This document shows, one piece after another, positions 6,835 through 14,393 of a stretch of 16,987 nucleotides of DNA. Both the position numbers and the translations under genes were made by a program. The DNA lies in the NCBI GenBank assembly GCA_910579745.1, contig CAJTVH010000057.1, forward strand, positions 1 to 16,987, written 5' to 3'. The DNA comes from an uncultured Clostridia bacterium. GTDB lineage: Bacteria; Bacillota; Clostridia; Lachnospirales; CAG-274. The first letter of the stretch is position 1. Each line of letters opens with the position of its first letter. The notes under the pieces were generated by a model. It was not told where the DNA came from and did not search any database. It was given only the letters and a program-made list of their open reading frames with translations.

Positions 6835-9345
6835 ATGAAATCTTTCTTTCAGAATATATGGAAAATTTTTCAGAATAGGCTTGTTGTTTTGTACATTGTG
6901 ATAGTAATGATGTTTTCGGTTATTACAGTTAAATTGTTTGACCTTCAAATAGTAAAGGGAGATTTTTATAATAAACAAGTGGCAACAACCACTTTACAAA
7001 AGGTTGTCGTATCAGCGCCAAGAGGGGCTATTTATGACAGATACGGTGTTCCTTTAGCTATAAATAAATCTTCTTTTACGGTTAATATTGACGCGAGCAT
7101 TACTGTTGAAAATCAAAATGATGTTTTTGTTAGGCTTATAAATTTACTTGAGAGAAATGGCGAGGATATAGTGGATGATTTTCCTATTTCAAAGACAAAG
7201 CCTTTTGTGTTTGAATTTGACGGAAGTCAAAATCAAGAAAAAAGGTGGAAAAAAGATATGGGACTTGAGGAAAATTTAACGGCGGAGGAATGCTTTAACA
7301 AGCTAAGAAAAGATTTTTCGGTTGATGAAAAATGGTCTGATGAGGATGCCCGTAAAATTCTTTCTTTGCAATGTCAGCTTCATCTTAAACGTTATTCTAA
7401 ATATATTCCTGTTGTGGTCGCTTATGATGTAAAAAATGAGACTATCGCCGCTATTGAGGAGGAGAAACGAAATTATCCGGGAATTTATATTGATGTTGAG
7501 GCCTTGAGGAATTATCCAGCCGGAAAATATTTTTCCCATCTTCTTGGATATATAAGGGGGATAACTGAATCAGAGCTTGCGGAATATAATTCTAACGGAG
7601 ATTATAGTTTGAATGATCTTATAGGAAAAGACGGAATTGAGAAAGCTTTTGAAAAACAACTCAGAGGAAAAAATGGCAAAAAATATGTTGAGGTTGATAA
7701 TTTTGGAAGAAGGATAAAAAATATTGATTCTGAAAGCGTTGAGCCTGTCCCTGGAAACAAAGTATTTTTGACTGTTGACAGAAAACTTCAAGAAGCCGCT
7801 TATAATATTTTTGAGGAAGCTTTGAAAAAATCTATTCTTAACAGAATTTCTGAGAATGAGTATTCATATAAGGAAATTCTTTCATCTATGGTTGATTCCA
7901 ATCACATTGATGTAAAGAAAATTCTTTCGGCGGAAAAAGACAGTGAGCAGGAAAGAGTTAAAAATTATATATTGTCTGTAGATAAAGGCGCCATTACAGA
8001 TAATGATCTAGCTAAACAAATTGTTATGGACGGAATTGATAAAGGCGATATTTTAGGAGCGAGTCTTTTGCTTGTTATGTATGAGCAAGGAGTTATAAGC
8101 TGTGATGAGGTATACTATCTTAAAATAAAGAACGGAGGCATTTCTCCTTTACATGTTATTATGGATAAATTAAACGCGGGAGAACTTACTCCGCATATGT
8201 TAGGAATGGATCCTTGTACAGGTTCTGTTGTAGTTGAGGATATTTACACGGGAGATGTTCTCGCCGCTGTCTCATACCCATCTTATGATAACAATAAATT
8301 TGTAAACAATTTTGACAGCGCTTATTATATAAAACTTCAAAACGATACGACGACTCCATTATTGAACAGACCTTTTATGGAGCCGAGGGCGCCGGGTTCT
8401 ACTTTTAAAATGATTACCGCGACAGCTGGTCTTGAAGAGGGATATATTGAACCTTATACTACAATTTACGATAGTGGTACGTTTACAAAGGCTAAGAAAC
8501 CTTACGCTCGTTGTTGGATTGGAGAAGGTAAAGGATCTCATGGCGATGTCAACGTCGCTCACGCTCTTGAGGTTTCATGTAATTATTTCTTTTATGAGAT
8601 TAGTTATAGAATGGGTAACGCTTCCGACGGTTCCACGTATAAAGGAATAAAAACTTTAAATAAATATATGGAATTGTATGGTCTTGATGATTTAACCGGA
8701 GTTGAGATTTATGAGTTGTATAATTCAACGAAAAATTACCCTTCGAATATTTCCTCTCCTGAGTACAGAGAATATATTTATAAGATGAGAGATTCTGAGG
8801 CTGATGAAAGTGAGCTTAAATGGTATGACGGTGACACAATAAGGACAGCCATAGGTCAATCTCTTAATAATTATACGGCGGCTACTTTAACTAAATATAT
8901 ATCAACTCTCGCCAATGGAGGGAAAAGATATTCAATGCATTTTCTTGACAGGATTTCCTCCTATAATGATGAGGTTATAGAAGAGTACGTGCCTAAAGTT
9001 GAGGTCGATATTAATATAAAACCTGAAAATTTAAAAATTATTCATGAGGGTATGTATCTTGTTACATCTGGTGAAAAAGGAACTTTAAATTCGCTGTTTA
9101 AGGATTTTCCCGTTAAGGTAGCCGCGAAATCCGGAACTGCTCAGCAATCATCATACAGAAAAGAACATACAGTTTTTGTCGGGTTCGCTCCTTATGATAA
9201 TCCTCAGATAGCTATAACAGTTCTTATTCCTTTTGGAGAGGATTCCACAAAACCCGCTCCTAATATCGCTAAAGGTATAATTTCTGAATATCTTGGTCTT
9301 AACAAACAACCTGAAAAGGAAAATTATAATGTTTTATATAAATAA
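6835..9345 (+). CDS. mrdA: class B penicillin-binding protein 2 (elongasome transpeptidase)
   Basis: PBP2 is the membrane-anchored D,D-transpeptidase that crosslinks glycan strands made by RodA. The start is ATG 6835 with AGGAGG at 6823-6828. The frame opens slightly earlier, at a TTG overlapping the mreD stop. The 836-residue product has one membrane segment near residues 16-33 and a dimerisation domain beginning at APRGAIYDRYG. The transpeptidase triads are all intact: STFK at 522-525 (nucleophile S522), SCN at 581-583 and KSGT at 765-768. About 130 residues, mostly helical, lie between TVDRKLQ (313) and GSVVVEDIYTGDVLA (463), where E. coli PBP2 has about 20. Long insertions here are common in clostridial PBP2s. 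minC starts 20 bp downstream, so the two are probably co-transcribed. Confidence 0.96.
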   Translation: MKSFFQNIWKIFQNRLVVLYIVIVMMFSVITVKLFDLQIVKGDFYNKQVATTTLQKVVVSAPRGAIYDRYGVPLAINKSSFTVNIDASITVENQNDVFVRLINLLERNGEDIVDDFPISKTKPFVFEFDGSQNQEKRWKKDMGLEENLTAEECFNKLRKDFSVDEKWSDEDARKILSLQCQLHLKRYSKYIPVVVAYDVKNETIAAIEEEKRNYPGIYIDVEALRNYPAGKYFSHLLGYIRGITESELAEYNSNGDYSLNDLIGKDGIEKAFEKQLRGKNGKKYVEVDNFGRRIKNIDSESVEPVPGNKVFLTVDRKLQEAAYNIFEEALKKSILNRISENEYSYKEILSSMVDSNHIDVKKILSAEKDSEQERVKNYILSVDKGAITDNDLAKQIVMDGIDKGDILGASLLLVMYEQGVISCDEVYYLKIKNGGISPLHVIMDKLNAGELTPHMLGMDPCTGSVVVEDIYTGDVLAAVSYPSYDNNKFVNNFDSAYYIKLQNDTTTPLLNRPFMEPRAPGSTFKMITATAGLEEGYIEPYTTIYDSGTFTKAKKPYARCWIGEGKGSHGDVNVAHALEVSCNYFFYEISYRMGNASDGSTYKGIKTLNKYMELYGLDDLTGVEIYELYNSTKNYPSNISSPEYREYIYKMRDSEADESELKWYDGDTIRTAIGQSLNNYTAATLTKYISTLANGGKRYSMHFLDRISSYNDEVIEEYVPKVEVDINIKPENLKIIHEGMYLVTSGEKGTLNSLFKDFPVKVAAKSGTAQQSSYRKEHTVFVGFAPYDNPQIAITVLIPFGEDSTKPAPNIAKGIISEYLGLNKQPEKENYNVLYK

Positions 9346-9364
9346 TCTCAGAGGTGAACTTTAA

Positions 9365-10066
9365 GTGGGTCAAAACAGCGTTATATTTAAAGGAAAAAAA
9401 GGTGGCATTCTTATAATACTTGATGATAAAATAACTTTTGACGAGTTGAAAACAACGTTTGAGGAAAAAATTTTACAGGCGGGTAATTTTTTTAAAGGCG
9501 CTAATCTTTCTATTACTTTTAAAGGGCGTAATTTGGAAGAAAATGAGGAAATGGAGCTTTTAAATATTATATCAGAAAAGTCTGGGCTTAATATATCTTT
9601 TGTTCACGATAAAGATGAAAGGACTTTTCTTGTTAAACATCAAAAACTCTCGAAAATTGATAATATTGATATTTTTTTGGATAAAAATGACGCTGAAAAT
9701 TTTAATTCAAAAGTTATTTTTTCAGCGTTTGAGAATATAACTTCTTTTCATAAAGGGTCTGTAAGAAGCGGGCAGTCTCTTAAATTTAAGGGCAGTATTA
9801 TTATTATAGGCGATGTTAATCCAGGAGGCGAGGTTATAGCGGAAGGAAACATTATTGTTTTAGGTTCAGTAAAAGGACTTGTTCACGCTGGGTGTATGGG
9901 ATACTCGGATTGCTTTGTTATAGGACTTGATTTGAGACCCACTCAACTTAGAATAGCGGATATTGTTACATATTTTCCTCAAAAAGAAAAAATGGCGAAA
10001 ACTTTTCCTGAATGCGCTTTCGCTAAAAAAGGAGAAATTTATGTAGAATCATTAATGAATTTTTGA
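9365..10066 (+). CDS. minC: septum site-determining protein MinC
   Basis: MinC inhibits FtsZ assembly away from midcell and is brought to the membrane by MinD. The start is GTG 9365, with AGAGGTGA at about 9350-9357. The product has 233 residues. The N-terminal FtsZ-antagonist domain covers about 5-95. A variable linker follows, and then the C-terminal right-handed beta-helix from about 130, with GDVNPGGEV (149-157), VLGSVKGLVHAG (165-176) and RPTQLRIAD (191-199), the last being the conserved MinD-binding edge. It follows PBP2 closely, but the usual partner minD is 734 bp further on. Confidence 0.95.
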   Translation: MGQNSVIFKGKKGGILIILDDKITFDELKTTFEEKILQAGNFFKGANLSITFKGRNLEENEEMELLNIISEKSGLNISFVHDKDERTFLVKHQKLSKIDNIDIFLDKNDAENFNSKVIFSAFENITSFHKGSVRSGQSLKFKGSIIIIGDVNPGGEVIAEGNIIVLGSVKGLVHAGCMGYSDCFVIGLDLRPTQLRIADIVTYFPQKEKMAKTFPECAFAKKGEIYVESLMNF

Positions 10067-10282
10067 TAAATATAGTTTTTTATAAAGATATTAAAAGCCA
10101 ATTTTACAATAATATTGTTTTTAAAATTATACATTAAATTATTTATAGTAAAAAAATAACTTTAGGGTAAATTTAATAATATTAATTAAATTTATTGTTT
10201 TACCGTAAATTAAGCAAATTTTGTGGATTATATATATTATTGGGTGCGGTTTCGCACGGAAAATTCATGGTGAACGATAATA

Positions 10283-10316
10283 CCGTCAGCTGATGTCAGC
10301 TGAAGGCTTTTTTATT
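10283..10316 (+). terminator. intrinsic terminator after minC
   Basis: CCGTCAGCTG (10283-10292) and CAGCTGAAGG (10297-10306) form a stem of ten positions with one mismatch and an ATGT loop. It is followed after one C by TTTTTTATT (10308-10316). This is a standard rho-independent terminator shape and would end the mreD-PBP2-minC transcript before minD. The T-tract runs directly into the left edge of the repeat copy. Confidence 0.68.
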
Positions 10317-10476
10317 AGAGCGTATCTGAAAATTAAAATATGCGCAAAAAATTATAAAAAATAAAACGAAACAGAAAGGCTTTCTGTTTAATTGAACCAT
10401 TTTCGTTTATTTTTTAATAATTTTTTGGATATTTTACATATATAACTTATAGCTTATGATAGTTTTCAGTTACGCC
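10315..10476. repeat. palindromic MITE-like intergenic repeat, copy 2
   Basis: This is the second well-preserved copy of the repeat at 3376-3538, in the same orientation, sharing its left flank TTAGAG. The terminal arms are GCGTATCTGAAAATTA (10320-10335) and the reverse complement of GCGTAACTGAAAACTA ending at 10475, with two mismatches. The core ATAAAACGAAACAGAAAGGC is identical to copy 1. It lacks one T of the central hairpin. Most other differences are near the right end. Confidence 0.8.
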
Positions 10477-10800
10477 ATAATTGAGTTTTTTAATAATTGA
10501 ATTTATAGAATAGATTTTGCTATAAGGTGAATTTCAATTTTCGATAATTTATATTTATTTTTTACTTATATTTTGTCTATTTTTTTATCTTTTTATGTAG
10601 TAAATTTATTTTTAACCATAAATTTGTAATAATTTGCTTAAAGAAATTAGTGCAATATCAGTTTATTTCTGTTATTATATATAAGAGAGAATAATATAAT
10701 ATTAAATTTAAGACAAGTTATTTTAAAAAAGTTAATTTAATATTATTTGTAAAATTTTATCTCAAAGTATTATTTTTACAAATGTTTAGGAGGAAAACAA

Positions 10801-11598
10801 ATGAGTGAAGTTATAGTTATTACATCAGGTAAGGGCGGTGTAGGCAAGACTACCACTTCCGCTAATCTTGGGACAGGTCTCGCTATGGAGGGCAAAAAAG
10901 TTGTCATGATAGACGCTGACATAGGGCTTAGAAACCTTGATGTTATTATGGGTCTTGAAAATCGTATAGTTTACGACCTTATTGATGTTATCGAGGGAAA
11001 TTGTCGATTAAAACAAGCTCTTATACGTGATAAGAGATATGAAAATCTTTTTCTCATGCCTGCCGCTCAAACAAGAGATAAAGACGCGGTAAGTCCTGAG
11101 CAGATGAATAAGCTTTGTGAGTCTTTAAAAGAAGAGTTTGAGTACATAATTATAGATTGCCCCGCCGGTATAGAGCAAGGTTTTAAAAACGCTATAGCTG
11201 GTGCCGATAAAGCTATTGTGGTTACTACTCCTGAGGTTTCCGCTGTTCGTGACGCTGATAGAATAATAGGTCTTTTAGAGGCAAACGAGCTTAAAAATCC
11301 AATGCTTATTTTAAACAGGATAAGAGTTGATATGGTCAAAAGGGGAGATATGATGGCAATGGATGACGTTACGGAAATACTTGCCATTGATATTTTAGGA
11401 ATTGTTCCTGATGATGAGAGTATCGTGATTTCAGCTAATAAAGGGGAGCCCTCTGTAACTGATTCTTTGTCAAAAGCCGGAGAAGCTTATAGAAATATAA
11501 CTCAAAGAATTTTGGGTAATAATGTTCCTTTAATGGATTTAGATGTTGATAAGGGTATTTTGAATAAAATTAAAAAGCTTTTTAAATCAGGCAATTAA
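10801..11598 (+). CDS. minD: septum site-determining protein MinD
   Basis: MinD is a membrane-cycling P-loop ATPase that recruits MinC and is released by MinE. The ATG at 10801 follows AGGAGG (10789-10794). The 265-residue length is normal. The deviant Walker A motif GKGGVGKTT covers residues 10-18, with signature Lys K11 and catalytic-loop K16. The switch I region is MIDADIGLRNLD (36-47), and IIDCPAGIEQGF contains the switch II Asp. The C-terminus, GILNKIKKLFKSG, forms the amphipathic membrane-targeting helix. minE starts 20 bp downstream. Confidence 0.98.
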   Translation: MSEVIVITSGKGGVGKTTTSANLGTGLAMEGKKVVMIDADIGLRNLDVIMGLENRIVYDLIDVIEGNCRLKQALIRDKRYENLFLMPAAQTRDKDAVSPEQMNKLCESLKEEFEYIIIDCPAGIEQGFKNAIAGADKAIVVTTPEVSAVRDADRIIGLLEANELKNPMLILNRIRVDMVKRGDMMAMDDVTEILAIDILGIVPDDESIVISANKGEPSVTDSLSKAGEAYRNITQRILGNNVPLMDLDVDKGILNKIKKLFKSGN

Positions 11599-11618
11599 TC
11601 ATAAGGGGGGTACTATAA

Positions 11619-11897
11619 ATGGACTTATTTAGTTTCTTTTCACGTAAACCTTCATCAAAAGATGTCGCAAAAGACAGACTTAAGCTTGTTTTAATTCATG
11701 ATAGAGTAAATTGTTCAACACAGGTGCTTGAAATGCTTAAAACTGATATAATTCGCGTTATTTCAAATTATATGGAAATTGATGAAGAAGAATTAGATAT
11801 TCAGATAACTCAGACAGAGACGGACGGTACAAATGGAAGTGTTCCCATGCTTTACGCGAATATTCCCATTAAAAGTATGAGAAAAGTTCAGTTATAA
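11619..11897 (+). CDS. minE: cell division topological specificity factor MinE
   Basis: MinE stimulates MinD ATPase activity and drives pole-to-pole oscillation. The ATG at 11619 is preceded by AAGGGGGG (about 11603-11610). The product has 92 residues. The N-terminal membrane-binding sequence MDLFSFF and the MinD-contact helix DRLKLVLIHDR (residues 20-30) are clear. The C-terminal dimerisation domain shows ISNYMEIDEEELDIQI (51-66). MinE in Firmicutes indicates an oscillating Clostridia-type Min system, in contrast to the MinJ/DivIVA system of Bacillus. Confidence 0.96.
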   Translation: MDLFSFFSRKPSSKDVAKDRLKLVLIHDRVNCSTQVLEMLKTDIIRVISNYMEIDEEELDIQITQTETDGTNGSVPMLYANIPIKSMRKVQL

Positions 11898-12050
11898 AAA
11901 TAAAATTAATCAAAAAAACATGTTTATTGTTTAGCTATATATTATTATTCTATTATTTGAAGGGTTATTAAAAACATTAGTTAGTATATTCAATGTTAAT
12001 AATTAAATATTGTTAGTTGTAATTCTCTTAAAAAGAGGAGTAGTTTTTTT

Positions 12051-13175
12051 ATGATTTCAAAAAAAAATTTGTTATTAATTGATTTTATTTTGATTTTTCT
12101 TGTTTTCGCAATATCTATTTTTGGAATTATTATTATAGGAAGTGCCACAAAAATAAATGTTTCGGGTGGAACAGGTGAATTTGAGAGTCAGATAATATGG
12201 TTTATCACGGGTATATTTTTTATGCTTGCCGCCGCTTTTATTGATTATCATTTTATATGTAAATTTTATATACCTATGTATATTATTAATATTATTCTTT
12301 TGGTTGCCGTACTTTTCCTTGGAGGCGGAAATGGCGTTAATCGCTGGATCTTAGGTATACAGCCGTCGGAATTCTCAAAAATATTTATGATTTTATTTTT
12401 GGCGAAATATGTTGATAAAAATCAAGAGGAAATTAATAAATTTAAAACACTGAGCGTTATTTTTATTACTACTATTATACCGACGGCACTTATAAAAGCT
12501 CAGCCATCTCTATCGGCGAGTCTTGTTACTTTGGCTATCATGATTGTTATTCTTTTTGTGGGAAACATCAATAAAAAATATATTTTTATCGCTCTCGCTA
12601 TTGTCGCGCCTATAGGCGCAATATTTTTAATTGACCTTTTTAGCGAAAATCATAGTATTTTAAAGCTATTTCTTAATGATTATCACATAGATAGAATATT
12701 ATCGGCGATAAATCCTGATGAGTCAGACCCTCTCTATTATCAAACAAAACATTCTATTTGGGCGATAGGTTCAGGCGCTCTTAATGGAAAAGGTCTTTAT
12801 CAGGGAACGATAAATCAGCTTAAATATCTTCCGGAATCTCATAACGATTTTATTTTTTCGGTTGTGGGCGAGGAATTTGGTTTTATAGGCTGTATAAGCA
12901 TTCTCGCTCTTATGCTTTTAATTATTTTAAGATGTCTTTTTATCGCTAACAGGGCGATTGATAATATGGGTAAACTTATTGTTTCCGGTGTTGCCGGTAT
13001 GTTAGCTTTTCAGGTTTTGGTAAATGTTGGTGTCGCGACAGGTCTTTTGCCAAATACAGGAATGCCGTTTCCTTTTTTAAGTTATGGCGGCAGTTCAATG
13101 TTGGTAAATATGATAGCTGTCGGACTTGTTATAAATGTTGGTTTAAGAAAACCAAAATCAATGTTTGAGAGGTGA
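12051..13175 (+). CDS. rodA: SEDS peptidoglycan glycosyltransferase RodA
   Basis: RodA polymerises lipid II into glycan strands with PBP2 in the elongasome. The ATG at 12051 follows AGAGGAG (about 12034-12040). The product has 374 residues with about ten membrane segments. SEDS motifs are GVNRWILGIQPSEFSKI (95-111), LPESHNDFIFSVVGEEFG (260-277) with the essential Asp at D266, and LPNTGMPFPFLSYGGSS near the C-terminus. The usual QPDLGT motif of loop 4 reads QPSLSA (151-156), so its Asp is replaced by Ser. FtsW or SpoVE cannot be excluded from sequence alone. The cluster with mreBCD and PBP2 favours RodA. Its TGA overlaps the ribosome binding site of the next gene. Confidence 0.93.
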   Translation: MISKKNLLLIDFILIFLVFAISIFGIIIIGSATKINVSGGTGEFESQIIWFITGIFFMLAAAFIDYHFICKFYIPMYIINIILLVAVLFLGGGNGVNRWILGIQPSEFSKIFMILFLAKYVDKNQEEINKFKTLSVIFITTIIPTALIKAQPSLSASLVTLAIMIVILFVGNINKKYIFIALAIVAPIGAIFLIDLFSENHSILKLFLNDYHIDRILSAINPDESDPLYYQTKHSIWAIGSGALNGKGLYQGTINQLKYLPESHNDFIFSVVGEEFGFIGCISILALMLLIILRCLFIANRAIDNMGKLIVSGVAGMLAFQVLVNVGVATGLLPNTGMPFPFLSYGGSSMLVNMIAVGLVINVGLRKPKSMFER

Positions 13176-13180
13176 GTTTT

Positions 13181-13576
13181 TTGAATATTGCTTTAGTTGC
13201 GCACGATAATAAAAAGGTTCTTATGGAAAACCTTTGTATTGCTTACAGACATATTTTAAGTAAACACGAAATTTACGCTACGGAGACAACGGGGCTTCTT
13301 GTTGAGGAGACGTCAAATCTTTCGGTACATAAATATCTTGCCGGTCACCTTGGAGGTGAACAACAGCTTGGTTCTCAAATTGCTAATAACGATATTGATC
13401 TTGTTATTTTTTTAAGAGACCCTGTATCCGCTAAAAACTATGAACCAGATATTAACGGGGTTTTAAGGCTTTGCGACATTCATAATATTCCTTTGGCAAG
13501 CAATCTTGCTACCGCTGAAGCGCTTCTTCTCGCTCTTGACAGAGGAGACCTTGACTGGAGAAAACTTATTAAATGA
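13181..13576 (+). CDS. mgsA: methylglyoxal synthase family protein with altered active site
   Basis: MgsA converts dihydroxyacetone phosphate to methylglyoxal and phosphate. Start TTG 13181 is preferred because GAGAGGTGA (13167-13175) precedes it and it gives the family N-terminus MNIALVAHD. The GTG at 13172 lies inside that site. The 131-residue length is normal. Aligned to E. coli MgsA, D20 (D9 here), K23 (K12), D91 (D80) and D101 (D90) are kept. However, catalytic D71 is Glu (E60, in GGEQQ), H98 is Tyr (Y87), G46 of the phosphate loop is Glu (E35), and S65 is Ala (A54). The fold is clearly MgsA. Whether the enzyme is active is uncertain, and some of these changes may be normal for the clade. 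It is translationally linked to rodA. Confidence 0.9.
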   Translation: MNIALVAHDNKKVLMENLCIAYRHILSKHEIYATETTGLLVEETSNLSVHKYLAGHLGGEQQLGSQIANNDIDLVIFLRDPVSAKNYEPDINGVLRLCDIHNIPLASNLATAEALLLALDRGDLDWRKLIK

Positions 13577-13648
13577 TTTTTTAAATATTTTTATAAAAAA
13601 GATTATGTTTTCTATTTTTAATCGGTATAAAGCCCGTGTTTTTTGGCA

Positions 13649-13722
13649 ATTATAATTATAAGAACCAATCTGTAATAAATAAAAAATTTTTTATTTACGT
13701 CTAAAGTTCTTATAACTATAAT
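13649..13722. promoter_or_regulatory. large hairpin directly upstream of the 56-aa gene
   Basis: Seventeen-base arms ATTATAATTATAAGAAC (13649-13665) and GTTCTTATAACTATAAT (13706-13722) pair at 16 of 17 positions. They enclose a perfect 22-bp AT palindrome at 13676-13697 (A-run followed by T-run). The right arm ends five bases before the GAGGTGA ribosome binding site of the next gene. It may terminate the rodA-mgsA transcript, control access to the downstream ribosome binding site, or be a small mobile relic. The sequence does not decide between these. Confidence 0.6.
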
Positions 13723-13741
13723 TTATGAGGTGATTCTTTAA

Positions 13742-13912
13742 ATGAAATATTCAAATCTTTCAGAACTTATAAACGCCGATACAAACGCTAAAAAATACTT
13801 TAATTCTTTGCCGGATTATATACGTCAACAAATTTTTTCACGTTCTTCAGGAGTTAGTACTTTTGAGAATCTAAAAGATTACGCTGAAAATCTATTAAGA
13901 GGCGACGACTGA
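13742..13912 (+). CDS. 56-aa hypothetical protein
   Basis: An ATG at 13742 preceded by GAGGTGA (13727-13733) opens a 56-codon frame ending in TGA at 13910-13912. The product is soluble, with mixed charge and no membrane segment or cysteine. It appears helical: NLSELINADTNAKKYFNSL, a PDYIRQQI turn-helix, then STFENLKDYAENLLRGDD with an acidic end. The codon use resembles that of the neighbouring core genes and the ribosome binding site is good, so it is likely a real gene. I do not recognise a named family. Similar short proteins with an LPDY motif and an AENLxRGDD end may be widespread in Lachnospiraceae, but that is from memory and unverified. It lies between two dyad structures downstream of mgsA. 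Confidence 0.7.
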   Translation: MKYSNLSELINADTNAKKYFNSLPDYIRQQIFSRSSGVSTFENLKDYAENLLRGDD

Positions 13913-13918
13913 TTTTTT

Positions 13919-13960
13919 TGGTTTAGTTATTGTTTTCGATATAATAAATGTACTAAACCA
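13919..13960. repeat. 9-bp inverted repeat downstream of the 56-aa gene
   Basis: Perfect arms TGGTTTAGT (13919-13927) and ACTAAACCA (13952-13960) are separated by 24 bases and begin 6 bases after the stop codon. No T-tract follows, so it is not a classical terminator. It could be an RNA stability hairpin or a protein-binding dyad. Confidence 0.5.
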
Positions 13961-13974
13961 ATATGACATAAAAT

Positions 13975-14040
13975 AAAAATAAGCGAAATTCTTCGATAAA
14001 TTTACATTGTTTATCAAAAAATTGTTTTCGCTTATTTTTT
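13975..14040. terminator. strong bidirectional-looking terminator
   Basis: Perfect 14-base arms AAAAATAAGCGAAA (13975-13988) and TTTCGCTTATTTTT (14026-14039), with an inner GATAAA/TTTATC stem (13995-14000 and 14010-14015), form a long hairpin followed by a T-rich tract. The A-run on the left would act as the T-tract for transcription from the other side. It closes the core cluster. Its right arm shares GTTTTCGCTTATTTTTT with the repeat copy at 3461-3477. Confidence 0.72.
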
Positions 14041-14393
14041 TATTTTTTAAAAATAATTAACTTGAGTTTGAAAAGAAATGTAAAAAATAAGGGTAATATT
14101 TTCTCAATTTAAAAAGCGCTATGTATTTAGGTAATTTATTGTTTACTTGATTTATCATATAATTTTTATATATATTTTAATAAAAAAAATTTAATAATTA
14201 TACCATATACGCGATAGAAGCGGTTATAGTAAGCGGTAAGATTATTATTTGAAAAAGTGGTATGTGCCTGCATCATACAAATAATCAGTTGTCACATTAG
14301 GGAATAAAAATTATTGGTAAATTCAGATTATATATTTAGAAGTTATTATATGTCAGTATATTTTGTATTTTTATTTTTTTTCGGTATTTAGAT

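Larger units (their letters stand above)
10067..10800. other. 734-bp non-coding gap between minC and minD
   Basis: No credible gene lies here on either strand. In order it holds about 170 bp of AT-rich DNA and a short GC-richer island at 10241-10307 ending in a terminator-like hairpin. The second clear copy of the palindromic repeat (10315-10476) follows, and then about 320 bp of AT-rich sequence leading to the minD ribosome binding site. A promoter for minDE must probably lie in this last part. TATTATAT at 10671-10680 is a possible -10 without a good -35. The GC-richer island has a GTGCG/CGCAC hairpin at 10244-10257 and matches no riboswitch consensus that I recognise. Confidence 0.7.

Noticed and set aside
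10241..10307. Known riboswitch such as cyclic-di-GMP, TPP or guanidine class
   Set aside because: I could not match the conserved core of any class I know. It is left as a structured island with a terminator.
14200..14300. tRNA gene or integration site near the composition change
   Set aside because: Only short inverted repeats are present. No cloverleaf, T-loop consensus or direct-repeat attachment core could be found.
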